From positions 6,133,345-6,197,344 of the forward strand of contig NC_133298.1 of assembly GCF_005239225.2 (NCBI RefSeq): a stretch of DNA of 64,000 bases, in the 5' to 3' direction. Within the stretch, counting starts at the first letter, position 1, and every line of letters begins with the position of its first letter. The position numbers were made by a program, and so were the translations under genes. The DNA is from Populus alba (lineage: Eukaryota > Streptophyta > Magnoliopsida > Malpighiales > Salicaceae). This document shows, in pieces, positions 23,315 to 33,950 of this stretch. The notes beneath the pieces were generated by a model. That model was given only the letters and a program-made list of their open reading frames with translations. It was not told the DNA's origin and made no database searches.

Positions 23315-24638
23315 TGTGTGAGAGTTATTAAAGTTTTTCTTGTTTAGTAAACTGAATAGAATGAGAAAATCAAAAAATAAAATTTAATGAGTAGTGAATT
23401 GGAAATAAAAGTTAAATTGAAAGAAGTAACTCTAGAATATTATTACGTGGAATGAGCATGAAATAAAAAGAAATGTGGTATACCTGTGCAACAACATGAA
23501 GCGATAAAATTAGATTTTCAGTAATAGAACTATTGCTCGGTAAGGGGCGATGAAATTAGATTCTAAAAAATAAGACTAATGCCTAGTAGGGCTATGAAAT
23601 TAAATGTCCGGTAATAAGACTGATGTCCGATAAAGGATGATGGAATTAGATTCTCAGTAATGACATTAATATCCAATAAGGAGGGAAAGAATTAATCTCC
23701 TTGTAATTGGACAAGAATTAATCTCTTGTACTTAGACTAATGTTCGGACATGGCTAAGGAAACAAGGTACCCAACGAAGGGTATTACCTAGAAAATGGGC
23801 TTGGGAAATTTGATACATAGCGAGGGGCTATTGCTGAAAATGAGTTGGTAACATTAGGTTGAAGATGACCATGAAATTTTGATGTGATGAATGAATTCTA
23901 TTGATTAATAAAATAGAATTGTTGATAATGCGAGTTTACAATTTAAATGCAATATTATTGCTGTTCTTCTTGTTAATTTTTATAAAATAACGAATTTTTT
24001 TATTGTGATAAATTATTTACAGGTTCCTCATAGTCACAAGCTCAATGATAGATGTACTGATTAATAAATAGAATTGTTGATAATGCGAGTTTGTAATTTA
24101 AATGCAATATTATGGTTGTTCTTCTTGTTTGTTAATTTTTATAAAATAACATTATTTTTTATTGTGATAAATTATTCATAAGTACCTCACAGCCACGAGC
24201 TTAATGATAAATATTTAGTATAGCTCTTGTTAATTTTGAATGAACATGTAATAGAAACATTCTTGTATTGTAATGGGTTATGTAACAAAGGATAATTGTA
24301 TTGAATTTTATGTTGCTTTAATTAGATTTTTTTATGTAAACTTATGATATTATGTTAGTTTTTTTTATTGTGTAAAAAATATTATTGCATGTGAATATGG
24401 TGTTATGCAAATTTTATATGAAATGATTATTTGTGATGAATGAGATTTTGAAAAATTAAGATTTGAGATACTTTGATTTGGTGTTATGATGAGTCCAGGA
24501 TGATTGGACAATGATTATGATATGAAATTGTTGAGTATTGAAGTGAAATAGGTTTTTAGTCCATCATTTGAGATTTCTCGGTATAGAAGAGACTCTACTG
24601 AAATTTCAGTAGATTTTCTAATCAAAGATTTCTCAACA
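23315..24638. mobile_element. Solo LTR, about 1.3 kb
   Basis: The element starts TGTGTGAGAGTT and ends GATTTCTCAACA (TG..CA with partly matching inverted ends). It is flanked by AAATG on both sides (23310-23314 and 24639-24643), a 5-bp target duplication. There are no internal gag or pol reading frames. The left edge could shift by 2 bp because of a TG repeat. Internally it carries tandem subrepeats, as large Gypsy-type LTRs often do. Confidence 0.7.
23500..24210. repeat. Subrepeats within the solo LTR
   Basis: Between about 23505 and 23700 a degenerate unit of roughly 50-60 bp (GATGAAATTAGATTCT..GTAATAAGACTAATG.CC) recurs four or more times. Farther on, a roughly 150-bp segment is duplicated head to tail (about 23910-24055 and 24060-24210), both copies containing GAATTGTTGATAATGCGAGT. 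Confidence 0.75.
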
Positions 24639-24643
24639 AAATG

Positions 24644-25431
24644 TGTGTATAAGAAACTCATCTAATAATTGTAATAAACATTAAAAAAAATATATCAAGT
24701 GTTGATATGTTACGCTCGTCAAATTAAAACATTTCTCAAACAAAAAAATTAAAATAACTAAAAGAACACAATCACATGTAAATGACTTGTTGTATGTAGA
24801 AAGGTTTTTAAATAGGCAAACGACGTGGTACTCATTATTGCAGTCTCCAACCACCTTCAATGACTAGAAATTTAAGGTTCAAGTTTTGAGACTTTAATGT
24901 GAACCCTAGCAAAATTGAATGGAATTCACGAACCCAAGATCTATCTAACCTATTTTGCTGAAATTAGAATGAGCTTAACACAATGAAAGACATGCTTCAA
25001 GGCAACAAGACTATAAACCAATCTAATCAATCACAACGCCTGCACTTGGAGATGAGAAAAAGGAGTGTAAATTCTTAATAAAAATTGGTCAATTCTTTGA
25101 AGAGTTAAAAGTTCAATCAAGAATCAAGATTGACAACCAAAAGTCGACAAAAATGTAAAAAATTATTCTCTAGTTTTCCTAATAAGTTACATATAAACCC
25201 AATTTAAATAACAATCAACCCAAGCTAAAACTAACCCAAACTAATTAAAATAAATAACATAAACAAGTCTGAAACCTAAATAAGTGTTTTCTCATAAAAT
25301 AAAGAAATTTTAATAGCCCAACTAATTTAAAAAGACAAGTTCGGTTATTTCTGTATTCTATCTAGTAGCAACAAAGTCCAACTTCAAACAGATGGTTCTC
25401 CCTCATCTTAAAGAATAAGAAGGCATGCCAT
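24644..25431. other. Non-coding, older repeat-like sequence
   Basis: AT-rich with no supported gene. The final part (25320-25431) reads continuously into 26913 onward once the solo LTR is removed, so it belongs to an older sequence into which that LTR jumped. Confidence 0.45.
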
Positions 25432-25436
25432 ATACC

Positions 25437-26907
25437 TGATAAGGGAATTTTTAGCATGTATATTTTCTGCTATTCATGCTTGATTTTTAAATATTTTAGA
25501 TATGTTGCACAAGAAAATTAGAATTTTGAATCTCTTTTTGAACTATTGACCTCATGGGAAATTAATGTGTTTTCAGATCTTAGGTTACTGAACAGGCAGA
25601 GCCAGGCAATGAAACTGAATAGTGATTCATCATGTGCTGCAAAAAAGCTATACAATTTAGTTTCGGATGTTCGTAACCATTTTCAAATAGCTGAGATGAA
25701 GGTCTACAAAACATATAAAGGGCATATAACTCAATTTTGTTGTTTCGAAGCCCAAAAAGCGAGTTGAAAAACAAGGATTGAACCAGCCTGAAATTCCTGC
25801 ACTGCAAAGACTGTTTCGGTTTATGGCCCTTATCTCAACGCTCAGATGTCCAAAAATTTCAAGATCAGTTTCGTTGGAAAGAAAATTTGATTCTCTACAA
25901 TTTCTCCAGAAATAGAGATCTTTGAATTCGCACGTCTTCTACCTCAAATCGGGCCCGCAATGTCTGAGTATGAAGGAATTTAATGCAGAAAAGGAAACTT
26001 TCCTCATTACTGCAGGGGTAGAAAAGCCACAATATAAAAGAAAAAAAAGGAGGAGAGAGGACAAGATAGAAACCCTACAACATAGAAAAGAAAAGGAGAG
26101 GAGGCGGCACCAAAGGGAACAAAAAAAGAACAAAGGCAAAAATATTGAAGACCGGGAGGACACCTATCTATTCTGCTGAAATTCTCTGCTTTTGAGTGAT
26201 GTTCATCGTATCAAGTTTGTTTCTCTTTAATTTAACTATGGAGTAGACTTTTATTCTGGAATTTTTGATGTAACCTTAATATGAATATGTGAACAATTTC
26301 TTCGATTGAATTATTACATTAAGATGTTGAGTATTTCATTCTATGTGTAATGCTTGCATGTGTTTGGCCAACATTTGCATGATTTAGAATTCAATTTGAA
26401 ACTGAGAAGTAATAATTGTGTTAGCTATTGTTTGAAATACCTTAAGAAATCTATAGGATAGAGATATCCTAGGAACTTTTGTAATCGTTACAGGTTTTAC
26501 AGTACTTAATAAATTTTGACAGGCTCAGAACTTTCGTAGAGTATATGAAATTTGTTTGTCGAAATAATTTATTGATGCTCGAGAGAGATTAATATTTACA
26601 TTAGAAAAACCTGATTATCAACATTAGGAGTAATTAATTTAATCGAGAAAGTTCATATAGGCATAGTTACGGTAAGTCAGAAATCCTAGAACCAGTACAA
26701 TTGAATTCATTAATATTTAATCAATTAGTTGTTACTTTTTAATCATTAATTTTTGTTTCATAAACTATCTCATTCGATTCCTCAAATAGATCATAATTTA
26801 AAAGACTTTGGTAATTAGTAGTAACTTTTACAAATCCTCGTGGGACGATACTCTACTCATCACTTTATTACTTGTTACGATTTGTGCACTTGCAAATCCA
26901 ACCAACA
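25437..26907. mobile_element. Solo LTR, 1471 bp, with perfect 5-bp target duplication
   Basis: It starts TGATAAGGGAATTTTTAGCA and ends GCAAATCCAACCAACA. ATACC flanks it on both sides (25432-25436 and 26908-26912). The 3' part (26820-26900) carries the words CTCGTGGGACGATACTCTAC and TGTGCACTTGC, which I associate with large plant Gypsy LTRs and their non-autonomous relatives. No gag, protease or reverse-transcriptase frame is present, so a full element recombined to a single LTR. Confidence 0.8.
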
Positions 26908-26912
26908 ATACC

Positions 26913-27589
26913 GTTGGAAAGGTATGGAAGTCTAGTTTCCATCCCAATTAGAATCACCTTAAAATTCGATAGGTAGCTCCAGTTATGATTAAAAAAAAAA
27001 GTAGTGAAAGGTTAAATTGTCTGAATCTAATCTTCTTCTCCTAATCCTTATGTAATGGTCTTGGTTTCACGAACAAGTCTCTCCTGAACATGAATAAGAT
27101 TAATCCATTGAAAGCTTCTTTAAACATCTTAGCTCTAAGCCTTGTAACTAGACCAACCGGAACCTCCAATAGATCCTTTGGTGTTTGGATCGCATTAGAC
27201 TTCCAAAATATTTTTAACTGGTTTTCACTTGAAAAAACTTAAAAAAATATTAGGATGCTAGATAAACCCATTTCCCACAGGAAAAAAATCTTTAATTGGT
27301 AAAAAAAACTCAAAATAAAATAGAATAAATAAATAAAAAGAACCTTGCTAAGCTTAATTTGATGTAACGTTTCTGTATATTAAAGTTCCATGCTATATTA
27401 ATGAAATTCCTCTTTAATACAAACTCAATGATAACAAGATTGTCATCCTTTTACATAATTAGAATGTAGGAGTTAAGAAGCTTTCTCTCTCTTCCCTGTT
27501 TTTTGACAATTTTTTCTCTTTTCTCTCAACTACTACAGTCTAAAATGTGCAACAAATGAAGTTTATGATTAAAATATAAATATTCAAAC
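26913..27589. other. Non-coding, older repeat-like sequence
   Basis: Right-hand continuation of the sequence interrupted by the solo LTR at 25437-26907; on the minus strand it runs smoothly across the empty site. No gene is supported. Confidence 0.4.
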
Positions 27590-29003
27590 TAAGAAGACTA
27601 GCACTCGCATATTCAGCCACACCAGCATGGCTACCAGTTGGTGAACCGGCATTGCTTCTGTTAGAACAATTTCGTTCTACTTATCTTTCACAAACCTTAA
27701 CAAGAGCAAAGTAGAGGTCGTTTCTACTCCGAAAGACCAAACCTGAATTCTATCTAGCCGAAGCAAATTACTTCTTCTCCTTAGAGAATTCCAATGAGTC
27801 ATGAACACATATGATGAACTAACAGCACTGCCCTTCTCCTTGAACATGTTCCATTGCTTCAGATTCATGTCACTAACCATTTCCAAAGAGGGTTCAAGAA
27901 TCTTCACTTTCAGACAATTACTATCTATAAGAGCCCTCTTCTCTTCATCTGTCAAGAAATTCTTAGCTATAACTTGTCTAAGAGGGATCGACAGACGACT
28001 GTTGCCATCGGTCACGTCAGTTGCATACAACTGTTTGTCCACCACTAACTCCACATCTTTGCCATTCATAGAAGCAATTCTTTCTTTGACTTCTTGAGGC
28101 AACTCTGCTAGTGCGCCAACACCACATTTTGGCATCTCCTCCTTCAATCTCTTATCTGGCTTGCTGTGAGCGTGGGATCGTTCGAATACGGTATCCTTTC
28201 TCAAAAACAAGTCTTGGTTCGATCCTTCGTCACTAACCCCAGTCATAATTCCTTGTCTAAAACCATTCCTTTTATACCTCTCCGTAGAACAAGAGGGCCT
28301 CTCCTCGGAAGTTCTCTTCCTAGTAGTAAAGCCATCATGAACCTTGTCGGACATAGGCTCATTCACCTTATTAAATCTCCCCCTCAATATTCCTCCCCCG
28401 TTACTTGTCCCACCGCTCTTGGTAGCAGAACTGAGTAGCTTCTCTCCCGCAAACCTTTCTTTCTTCTTTAATTCAAAGTAATCAGCAGGCTTTTGAACAG
28501 CTTTCTCCCTCACCGGCCCGTCTATCTTTCCATCCCCCAATATTGCATCCACTTTCTGTTTCTCCTTGTTATGAATCAAAAGCTATAACAGGAAGAAACA
28601 CAACAAGCTGGGAGAATGACTTAAGTTTTATTGAATGATAACGTGGCTATTATATAGCCTTACATGAATAACAGAATGTAGGGAATAACTGAATAACAGA
28701 ATGCAGAAACTTCAGCTCACGATAATGACAACGTGCAGCCCACGATAATGACAACATGCAGGAAAGGAAATGGTCAATAGGAGAATAAGTCATCCCATTG
28801 AATAGGGGTCTATTTGCAACAGAAAAACAACAAAAGTAATCAGCAGTAATCAGCAGGAGAATAATAATAATCCCCGATACTTGTCACTCCTCCCTCTTCT
28901 ATTGCTTGAGTTTCTTGTAAGCAATATGGCAAACCGCCACTAAAGCATCAAAGCCGGTCACCTTAGCATCCATATCGATATTTCCATCCTTCAAATCCTT
29001 ATT
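27590..29003 (-). pseudogene. B3 copy 2 (DUF313/REM-like), disrupted
   Basis: The sequence is a close relative of B3 copies 1 and 3 but clearly dead as a full gene. Its 5' end breaks off near 29003, inside the codons for TEKDLKD, so the first 30 or so codons and the whole promoter are missing. In the lysine-rich stretch AAG has become TAG (LKQ-stop-KREE, near 28905). A 320-bp solo LTR is inserted at 28567-28886. Near the 3' end a 1-bp deletion turns VENDLYFALVKV into an off-frame tail. It carries only one of the two 18-bp SDEGSV units. The B3 domain between these lesions is otherwise well preserved, so the damage is recent. Confidence 0.92.
28567..28886 (-). mobile_element. 320-bp Copia-type solo LTR inside B3 copy 2
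   Basis: Flanked by CTCCT on both sides (28562-28566 and 28887-28891); B3 copies 1 and 3 supply the uninterrupted site with a single CTCCT. On the minus strand it starts TGACAAGTATCGGGGATTAT, has a TATA-like CTATATAATAG, then a CAATAAAAC polyadenylation-like word, and ends GATTCATAACA. This order (TG, TATA, poly(A) signal, CA) is that of an LTR transcribed on the minus strand. Confidence 0.92.
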
Positions 29004-29900
29004 AACAACAAAGAGGAACAACTTATAGTTTTCAAGGTAGGAGAGAGAAAAGAATGTCTTATTGGCGACATACTACTCCACAATTACTGACACGTGTCAT
29101 ACTATTGTCAAAGAACCATCTCAACCTAAAAGCTTAAGCTGTTAGGTGAGGTTATAGGATATGATTTATATTATTCTCTAACACACCCCCTCAAGTGAAA
29201 AGCCCTTTGGGCTTGAAACTTGCACAGGCTCATATTACCTTGTGCTTAATTTTATCAAATAAATGGGGATGGTGAGATTTGAACTCGTGACCACTAGGCC
29301 ATCAAGGCTCTGATACCATGTCAAAGAATCATCTCAACCTAAAAGCTTAAGCTGTTAGGTGAGGTTTCAGGATATGATTTATATTATTCTCTAACAACTA
29401 TGAAAAAGAGGACGTGACGATGCTTCTAACAAAATGTTGGAAAGATATTTTTGGCCACCAAGACACGTCTTTCACAAGTTAGTTTATGAATATCACACAC
29501 CAATAACCTTTTTAATTTAATTAATAATTAAACATTGCTAAAAGACTAAAATGCTTTTGATGAACCCAGTAATAACAAAAAAAAATGAGTGAAAAAGACC
29601 ACAAAATCCCTAGACACATGATTTAAATTTTTTTTATTTCAAGTATAAATATTATTTTATAGTACTAAAAAAAATAAAAAGACATCACCACCTTTGTTTG
29701 CTAGCCTAATGAGGTTTTTTTTGAAAGGCAATTAGATGATTTTAATATGCTTAAAAAAAATGAAAATGAAAAAGACATTCCCCCCATCAATTCCTTAATG
29801 ATTAATTAGCCATGAATTTGATTTTTGTTAACGGAAATAAAGAGGCCATTAGACTGAACAGTGTCAATAAATTTGTTTCTATAATGTTTGTACTGAAAGG
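29003..29900. repeat. Dispersed repeat copy, related to 37690-38250
   Basis: Outside the TRIM element, this block aligns in the same orientation with 37690-38250. Shared words include TTTAATTTAATTAATAATTA, AACAAAATG.TGGAAAG and GACAGTGTCAATAAATTTGT-like runs near the ends. It begins exactly where B3 copy 2 stops, so its junction marks the break that cut off the pseudogene's promoter. Confidence 0.7.
29106..29396 (-). mobile_element. Complete miniature LTR retrotransposon (TRIM), 291 bp
   Basis: Two 78-bp LTRs (29106-29183 and 29319-29396) differ at only a few positions. On the minus strand each starts TGTTAGAGAATAATA and ends TTCTTTGACA. Directly inside the minus-strand 5' LTR lies TGGTATCAGAGCC (29318-29306), the primer-binding site matching initiator methionine tRNA. 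Just before the other LTR lies a purine tract GAGGGGGTG. The internal part is only 135 bp, with no coding capacity. ACTAT flanks both sides (29101-29105 and 29397-29401), and the paralogous repeat near 37780 has a single, uninterrupted ACTAT. It must have moved with enzymes supplied by another element. Confidence 0.95.
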
Positions 29901-30949
29901 GACCTAAAAGTCAATATTGTAGACTGGAACATTCTTTTTTTCCCGCTTAAAATGTGAGGAAGCTAAATGACGCTAAGCTATTTTAAGTATTTCATGGACC
30001 AGATATTTTGTTCTATAAAATTTTTACATAAATTAATTTTTCTTGCATGTGTTAATAAAAAAATAATTAATAATAACTAAAATTAAAATTAAAAAAAATT
30101 AAAATATATATATATATATAAATTAAGATATTTAATCTCACAAGACAGAATATTTATCTAGTTGTGCTTACTAAATTTATTTATTAAAAATAATATTTTT
30201 CAATCAAACAATAATAAAAAATAAAACACACATTAAATTGATTCAATTAATTGAATAAAATAAAATAAAGATAAAGATTATGTTTTTAATTTCAAGAATA
30301 AAATTAATTTGTATAAAATATTAAAAAATATAGGTAAATTAAAATAATTCTTTAAAAAAAATAAATACACAAAACACTATTTAAAAAAAAATCTCTATTC
30401 AAAAAAAGTTATATAAAAAAAAACAGAAGAATAATATTAATTGAAACATTATATAAAAAATTATTAAACAATATATCAATTAAAAAAATTAAAAAAAAAA
30501 ATAAGCCGAAATTTATTGCTTTACTGATCAAAAATAACTTATAATTTTATCCTATTCCCGACTGAGGCAATGGAGTAATTAAAAAAGAAATTACGTAGAC
30601 AGAAGCATTAATCGGATATTAATCCAGTGTCTTACGCTATAGTATAGACATGTGCAATCGACTTATTGGTCCAAGTAGAAAGCCCATTAAGCATTTTGTC
30701 TGTTAAAAATCTACTCCCATTACTTTGGAACGAGATGATGTCATAAAAGGGAAACTCATCGGACCGGTTCCACAGGTTATGTGTCTTCCACGGTGACGTA
30801 AGGTAACCGTTTATTTATTATGTGACCGTTTGATGAAAATAAATTATTATTTGTTGTAGATCCTATCAGTTCAAATAAAAAGAATATAAACAAATGTACT
30901 TGACAATAATTGTGTATAACATTGTATTGGATTTAGTAGTTGTGATTTG

Positions 30950-30987
<38 letters not shown>

Positions 30988-32340
30988 TATAATTTTTTAT
31001 TAACAAAGATTTTTTTAAAAAAATAATGAGATCTATATAAAATTGTATTCTATATTAATTAATAAAATATTTTTAAATCAATGATTAAGACAAACATAAA
31101 CTACACCACATCACATTACAAAGTCACGAAACCTTACAAAATCAGAAAATCTAAACTAACATATGTGTGTTGAAAATAGGGACTAGGTACATATCTTATA
31201 TAAGTCAAAACATGATATTAAAAACTTCCACCTATAATTTGTTGATTTTGACTCATATAAAATTTTTTTTTAATTAATTAAATACCAATTAAAATGATGG
31301 ATCTAAAAATGTCTTTTAATGGAATCATTTAATGTTCCGAATTACCATTTTAGAAATAGATAATTTCATAAATTAAATACTTTTTTGGGAATGTAGATCA
31401 AAGACTTAGTTGAAGGAAAAAAGAAACAACGAATGAGATCAATATGTATAAGTGTTGAGCTATTATACGATGGAGTTTAACCATTTTGACTGGTGGTTTT
31501 ATTAGAGGTAAGTTCTTCATTGAATTTGATTTCACTGTTATTATTAAATGGATGAATAAGCTATATAATAATTGGTCTTGGATATTTAACGGGCTTTTCA
31601 TTCTTATTTGTAGATTCTTTTTACATTTATGTCTCTGTGTTTTTCTCTTATATTTTGAGATATGTTAATTATAAAATGACCTTTCTCTCTTATTTTTGTA
31701 ATCAAGAACTGAAAAATATTATAAATATATTTTTATGTCAAAATTAAATTTTGTGAAATCTTAAGTGACTTAAATTATATAATTTATGTTATTTTTAAAA
31801 TTCAAGAATCTAAATGTCTGTTTTTAAAAACAATTCTACAACGACATTCATGTTTGGTATCTTTTTCATTTTAATCCCTTCTCCTTTAAATTTCAAACTT
31901 ATCTAAAAATCAAAAGCAATTGATCTTGAATTGAATTAGAATTCAATGGCTATAAATAAAACTTTGAGGATCAAAATAGATTATTAGTTAATAGACTATA
32001 TATCTATAATGTTTTGTAAGAATATAAACAATATCGACTGAATAGCATTTAGCCCAGACCTTTTAACTTTTTAGTTAATAGTTTCAATTTTAAAAAAAAA
32101 AATTAATGTTTATTTTACTAGATTAATCAAGTTATTAAAAATCTAATCCAATCAACCGGATAAAGTTACTACTGGTATACCAAATTTAACAAGTGTGTCA
32201 TTCTATTCGTCGTGAGGGCAATGATAAATTGGAAGCCTTTAAGTATTTGAGCAATGTGATTACTAACTCAATCCATGCCCATGGAACCCACCACTAGGAA
32301 ATTGAAAAAAAAAAAAAAAAAACATTGAAAACGAGGATAA
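29901..32340. other. AT-rich intergenic region
   Basis: Very AT-rich, with (TA)n runs near 30108-30120 and 30958-30984. No gene, terminal repeats or conserved motif that I can support. A short less AT-rich stretch lies at 30590-30800, without an open frame of note. Confidence 0.5.
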
Positions 32341-32344
32341 AAAA

Positions 32345-32730
32345 TATCTTACAGTCATACAAAATTTATTTATTTACTTTTTCTTTTGTTTGGCATACTC
32401 TGATATTAATAACATTTATAGGTTTGCTTGCTGTTTTAGATACATTGTGTAAATTTGTCTACTCACAATTCTCTTATGGTTAGAAGCTAATCCATTCTAC
32501 GATGAATTGGAAGCATTTAAATATGAAAACTTTGCACCATAAATATATATCCGACTTTCACAATTGCTCTTTATTAATTACTATAAAGATCATAAGGAAA
32601 AAACAAGGATATCAGAAATAAAATGATGAAGAAAAAGCTCCCCATCATGGGTGTGAGACTGGGTTGTTCATCAACATCTTCAAGCAGACTAGCAGAATAC
32701 GGTGGATCTTCTTCTCCATTCTGACTACTG
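32345..32730. repeat. Second copy of the ATX-downstream segment
   Basis: Aligns in the same orientation with 15690-16080 (see the entry there). Here it lies immediately 3' of B3 copy 3. It carries only the ATX 3'-flank type of sequence and no ATX coding exon. Confidence 0.75.
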
Positions 32731-32777
32731 CCGCCGACGCCGCCATCTTCTAATCCTTCTCTTAAACTAGGACTCGC

Positions 32778-33950
32778 CTATTCAACCACACCAGCATGGC
32801 TACCAGTTGATGAACCGGCATTGCTTCTGTTAGAACAATTTCGTTCTTCTTGTCTTTCACCAACCTTAACAAGAGCAAAGTAGAGGTCGTTTTCTACTCG
32901 GAAAGACCAAACCTGAATTCTATCTAGCCGAAGCAAATTATTTCTTCTCCTTAGAGAATTCCAATGTGTTATGAACACATATGATGAACTAACAGTACTG
33001 CCCTTCTCCTTAAGCATGTTCCATTGCTTCAGATTCATGTCACTAACCATTTCCAAAGAGGGTTCCAGAATCTTAACTTTCAGACAATTACTATCTACAA
33101 GAGCCCTCTTCTCTTCATCTGTCAAGAAATTCTTAGCTATAACTTGTCTAAGAGGGATCGACAGACGACTGTTGCCATCGGTCACGTCAGTTGCATACAA
33201 CTGTTTGTCCACCACTAACTCCACATCTTTGCCATTCATAGAAGCAATTCTTTCTTTGACTTCTTGAGGCAACTCTGCTAGTGCGCCAACACCACAGTTT
33301 GGCATCTCCTCCTTCAATCTCTTATCTGGCTTGCTGTGAGCGTGGGATCGTTCGAATACGGTATCCTTTCTCAAAAACAAGTCTTGGTTCGATCCTTCGT
33401 CACTAACCGATCCTTCGTCACTAACCCCAGTCATAATTCCTTGTCCAAAACCATTCCTTTTATACCTCTCCGTAGAACAAGAGGGCCTCTCCTCGGAAGT
33501 TCTCTTCCTAGTAGTAAAGCCATCATGAACCTTGTCGGACATAGGCTCATTCACCTTATTAAATCTCCCCCTCAATATTCCTCCCCCGTTACTTGTCCCA
33601 CCGCTCTTGGTAGCAGAACTGAGTAGCTTCTCTCCCGCAAACCTTTCTTTCTTCTTTAATTCAAAGTAATCAGCAGGCTTTTGAACAGCTTTCTCCCTCA
33701 CCGGCCCGTCTATCTTTCCATCCCCCAATATTGCATCCACTTTCTGTTTCTCCTCCCTCTTCTTTTGCTTGAGTTTCTTGTAAGCAATATGGCAAACCGC
33801 CACTAAAGCATCAAAGCCGGTCACCTTAGCATCCATATCGATATTTCCATCCTTCAAATCCTTTTCAGTCACAAACAAAACATCCACCTCCTCCTCGCTT
33901 TCTTTCTTGCGTTCTTCGACTCTGGACGTTGAAGAATCAATGTTTTTCAT
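32778..33950 (-). CDS. B3 domain protein, DUF313/REM-like (copy 3, least damaged)
   Basis: Single-exon gene on the minus strand, 390 residues, the longest of the three copies. Layout matches copy 1: acidic start (EESEEEVDVLF), lysine-rich segment, Ser/Gly-rich linker with two SDEGSV units, then a DUF313-type B3 domain at about residues 227-363 (ERIASMNGKDVELVV, LSIPLRQVIAKNFL, KILEPSLEM, SSSYVFITHWNSLRRR, VWSFRVENDLYFALV). It keeps CAA where copy 1 has TAA, adding QEERNCSNRSNAGSSTGSHA and GVVE. Presumed nuclear DNA-binding protein; targets unknown. After its TAG the same frame stays open for about 65 codons and contains YSASLLEDVDEQPSLTPMMG, seen in diverged form at 16020-16100, so even this stop may be secondary. 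The TATA region and promoter match copy 1. Confidence 0.87.
   Translation of the reverse strand: MKNIDSSTSRVEERKKESEEEVDVLFVTEKDLKDGNIDMDAKVTGFDALVAVCHIAYKKLKQKKREEKQKVDAILGDGKIDGPVREKAVQKPADYFELKKKERFAGEKLLSSATKSGGTSNGGGILRGRFNKVNEPMSDKVHDGFTTRKRTSEERPSCSTERYKRNGFGQGIMTGVSDEGSVSDEGSNQDLFLRKDTVFERSHAHSKPDKRLKEEMPNCGVGALAELPQEVKERIASMNGKDVELVVDKQLYATDVTDGNSRLSIPLRQVIAKNFLTDEEKRALVDSNCLKVKILEPSLEMVSDMNLKQWNMLKEKGSTVSSSYVFITHWNSLRRRNNLLRLDRIQVWSFRVENDLYFALVKVGERQEERNCSNRSNAGSSTGSHAGVVE

Noticed and set aside
23505..23700. Regularly spaced short repeats that might suggest a CRISPR array
   Set aside because: Repeats are degenerate and contiguous, without unique spacers; they are subrepeats of a plant LTR.
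25922..26179. 85-codon Lys/Arg/Glu-rich frame within the solo LTR
   Set aside because: A-rich low-complexity translation inside an LTR; no start context, domain or paralogue.
29270..29320. A tRNA-like stretch with words similar to a tRNA T arm (TTTGAACTCGTGACC)
   Set aside because: It is the internal region and primer-binding site of the TRIM element; no full cloverleaf can be formed.
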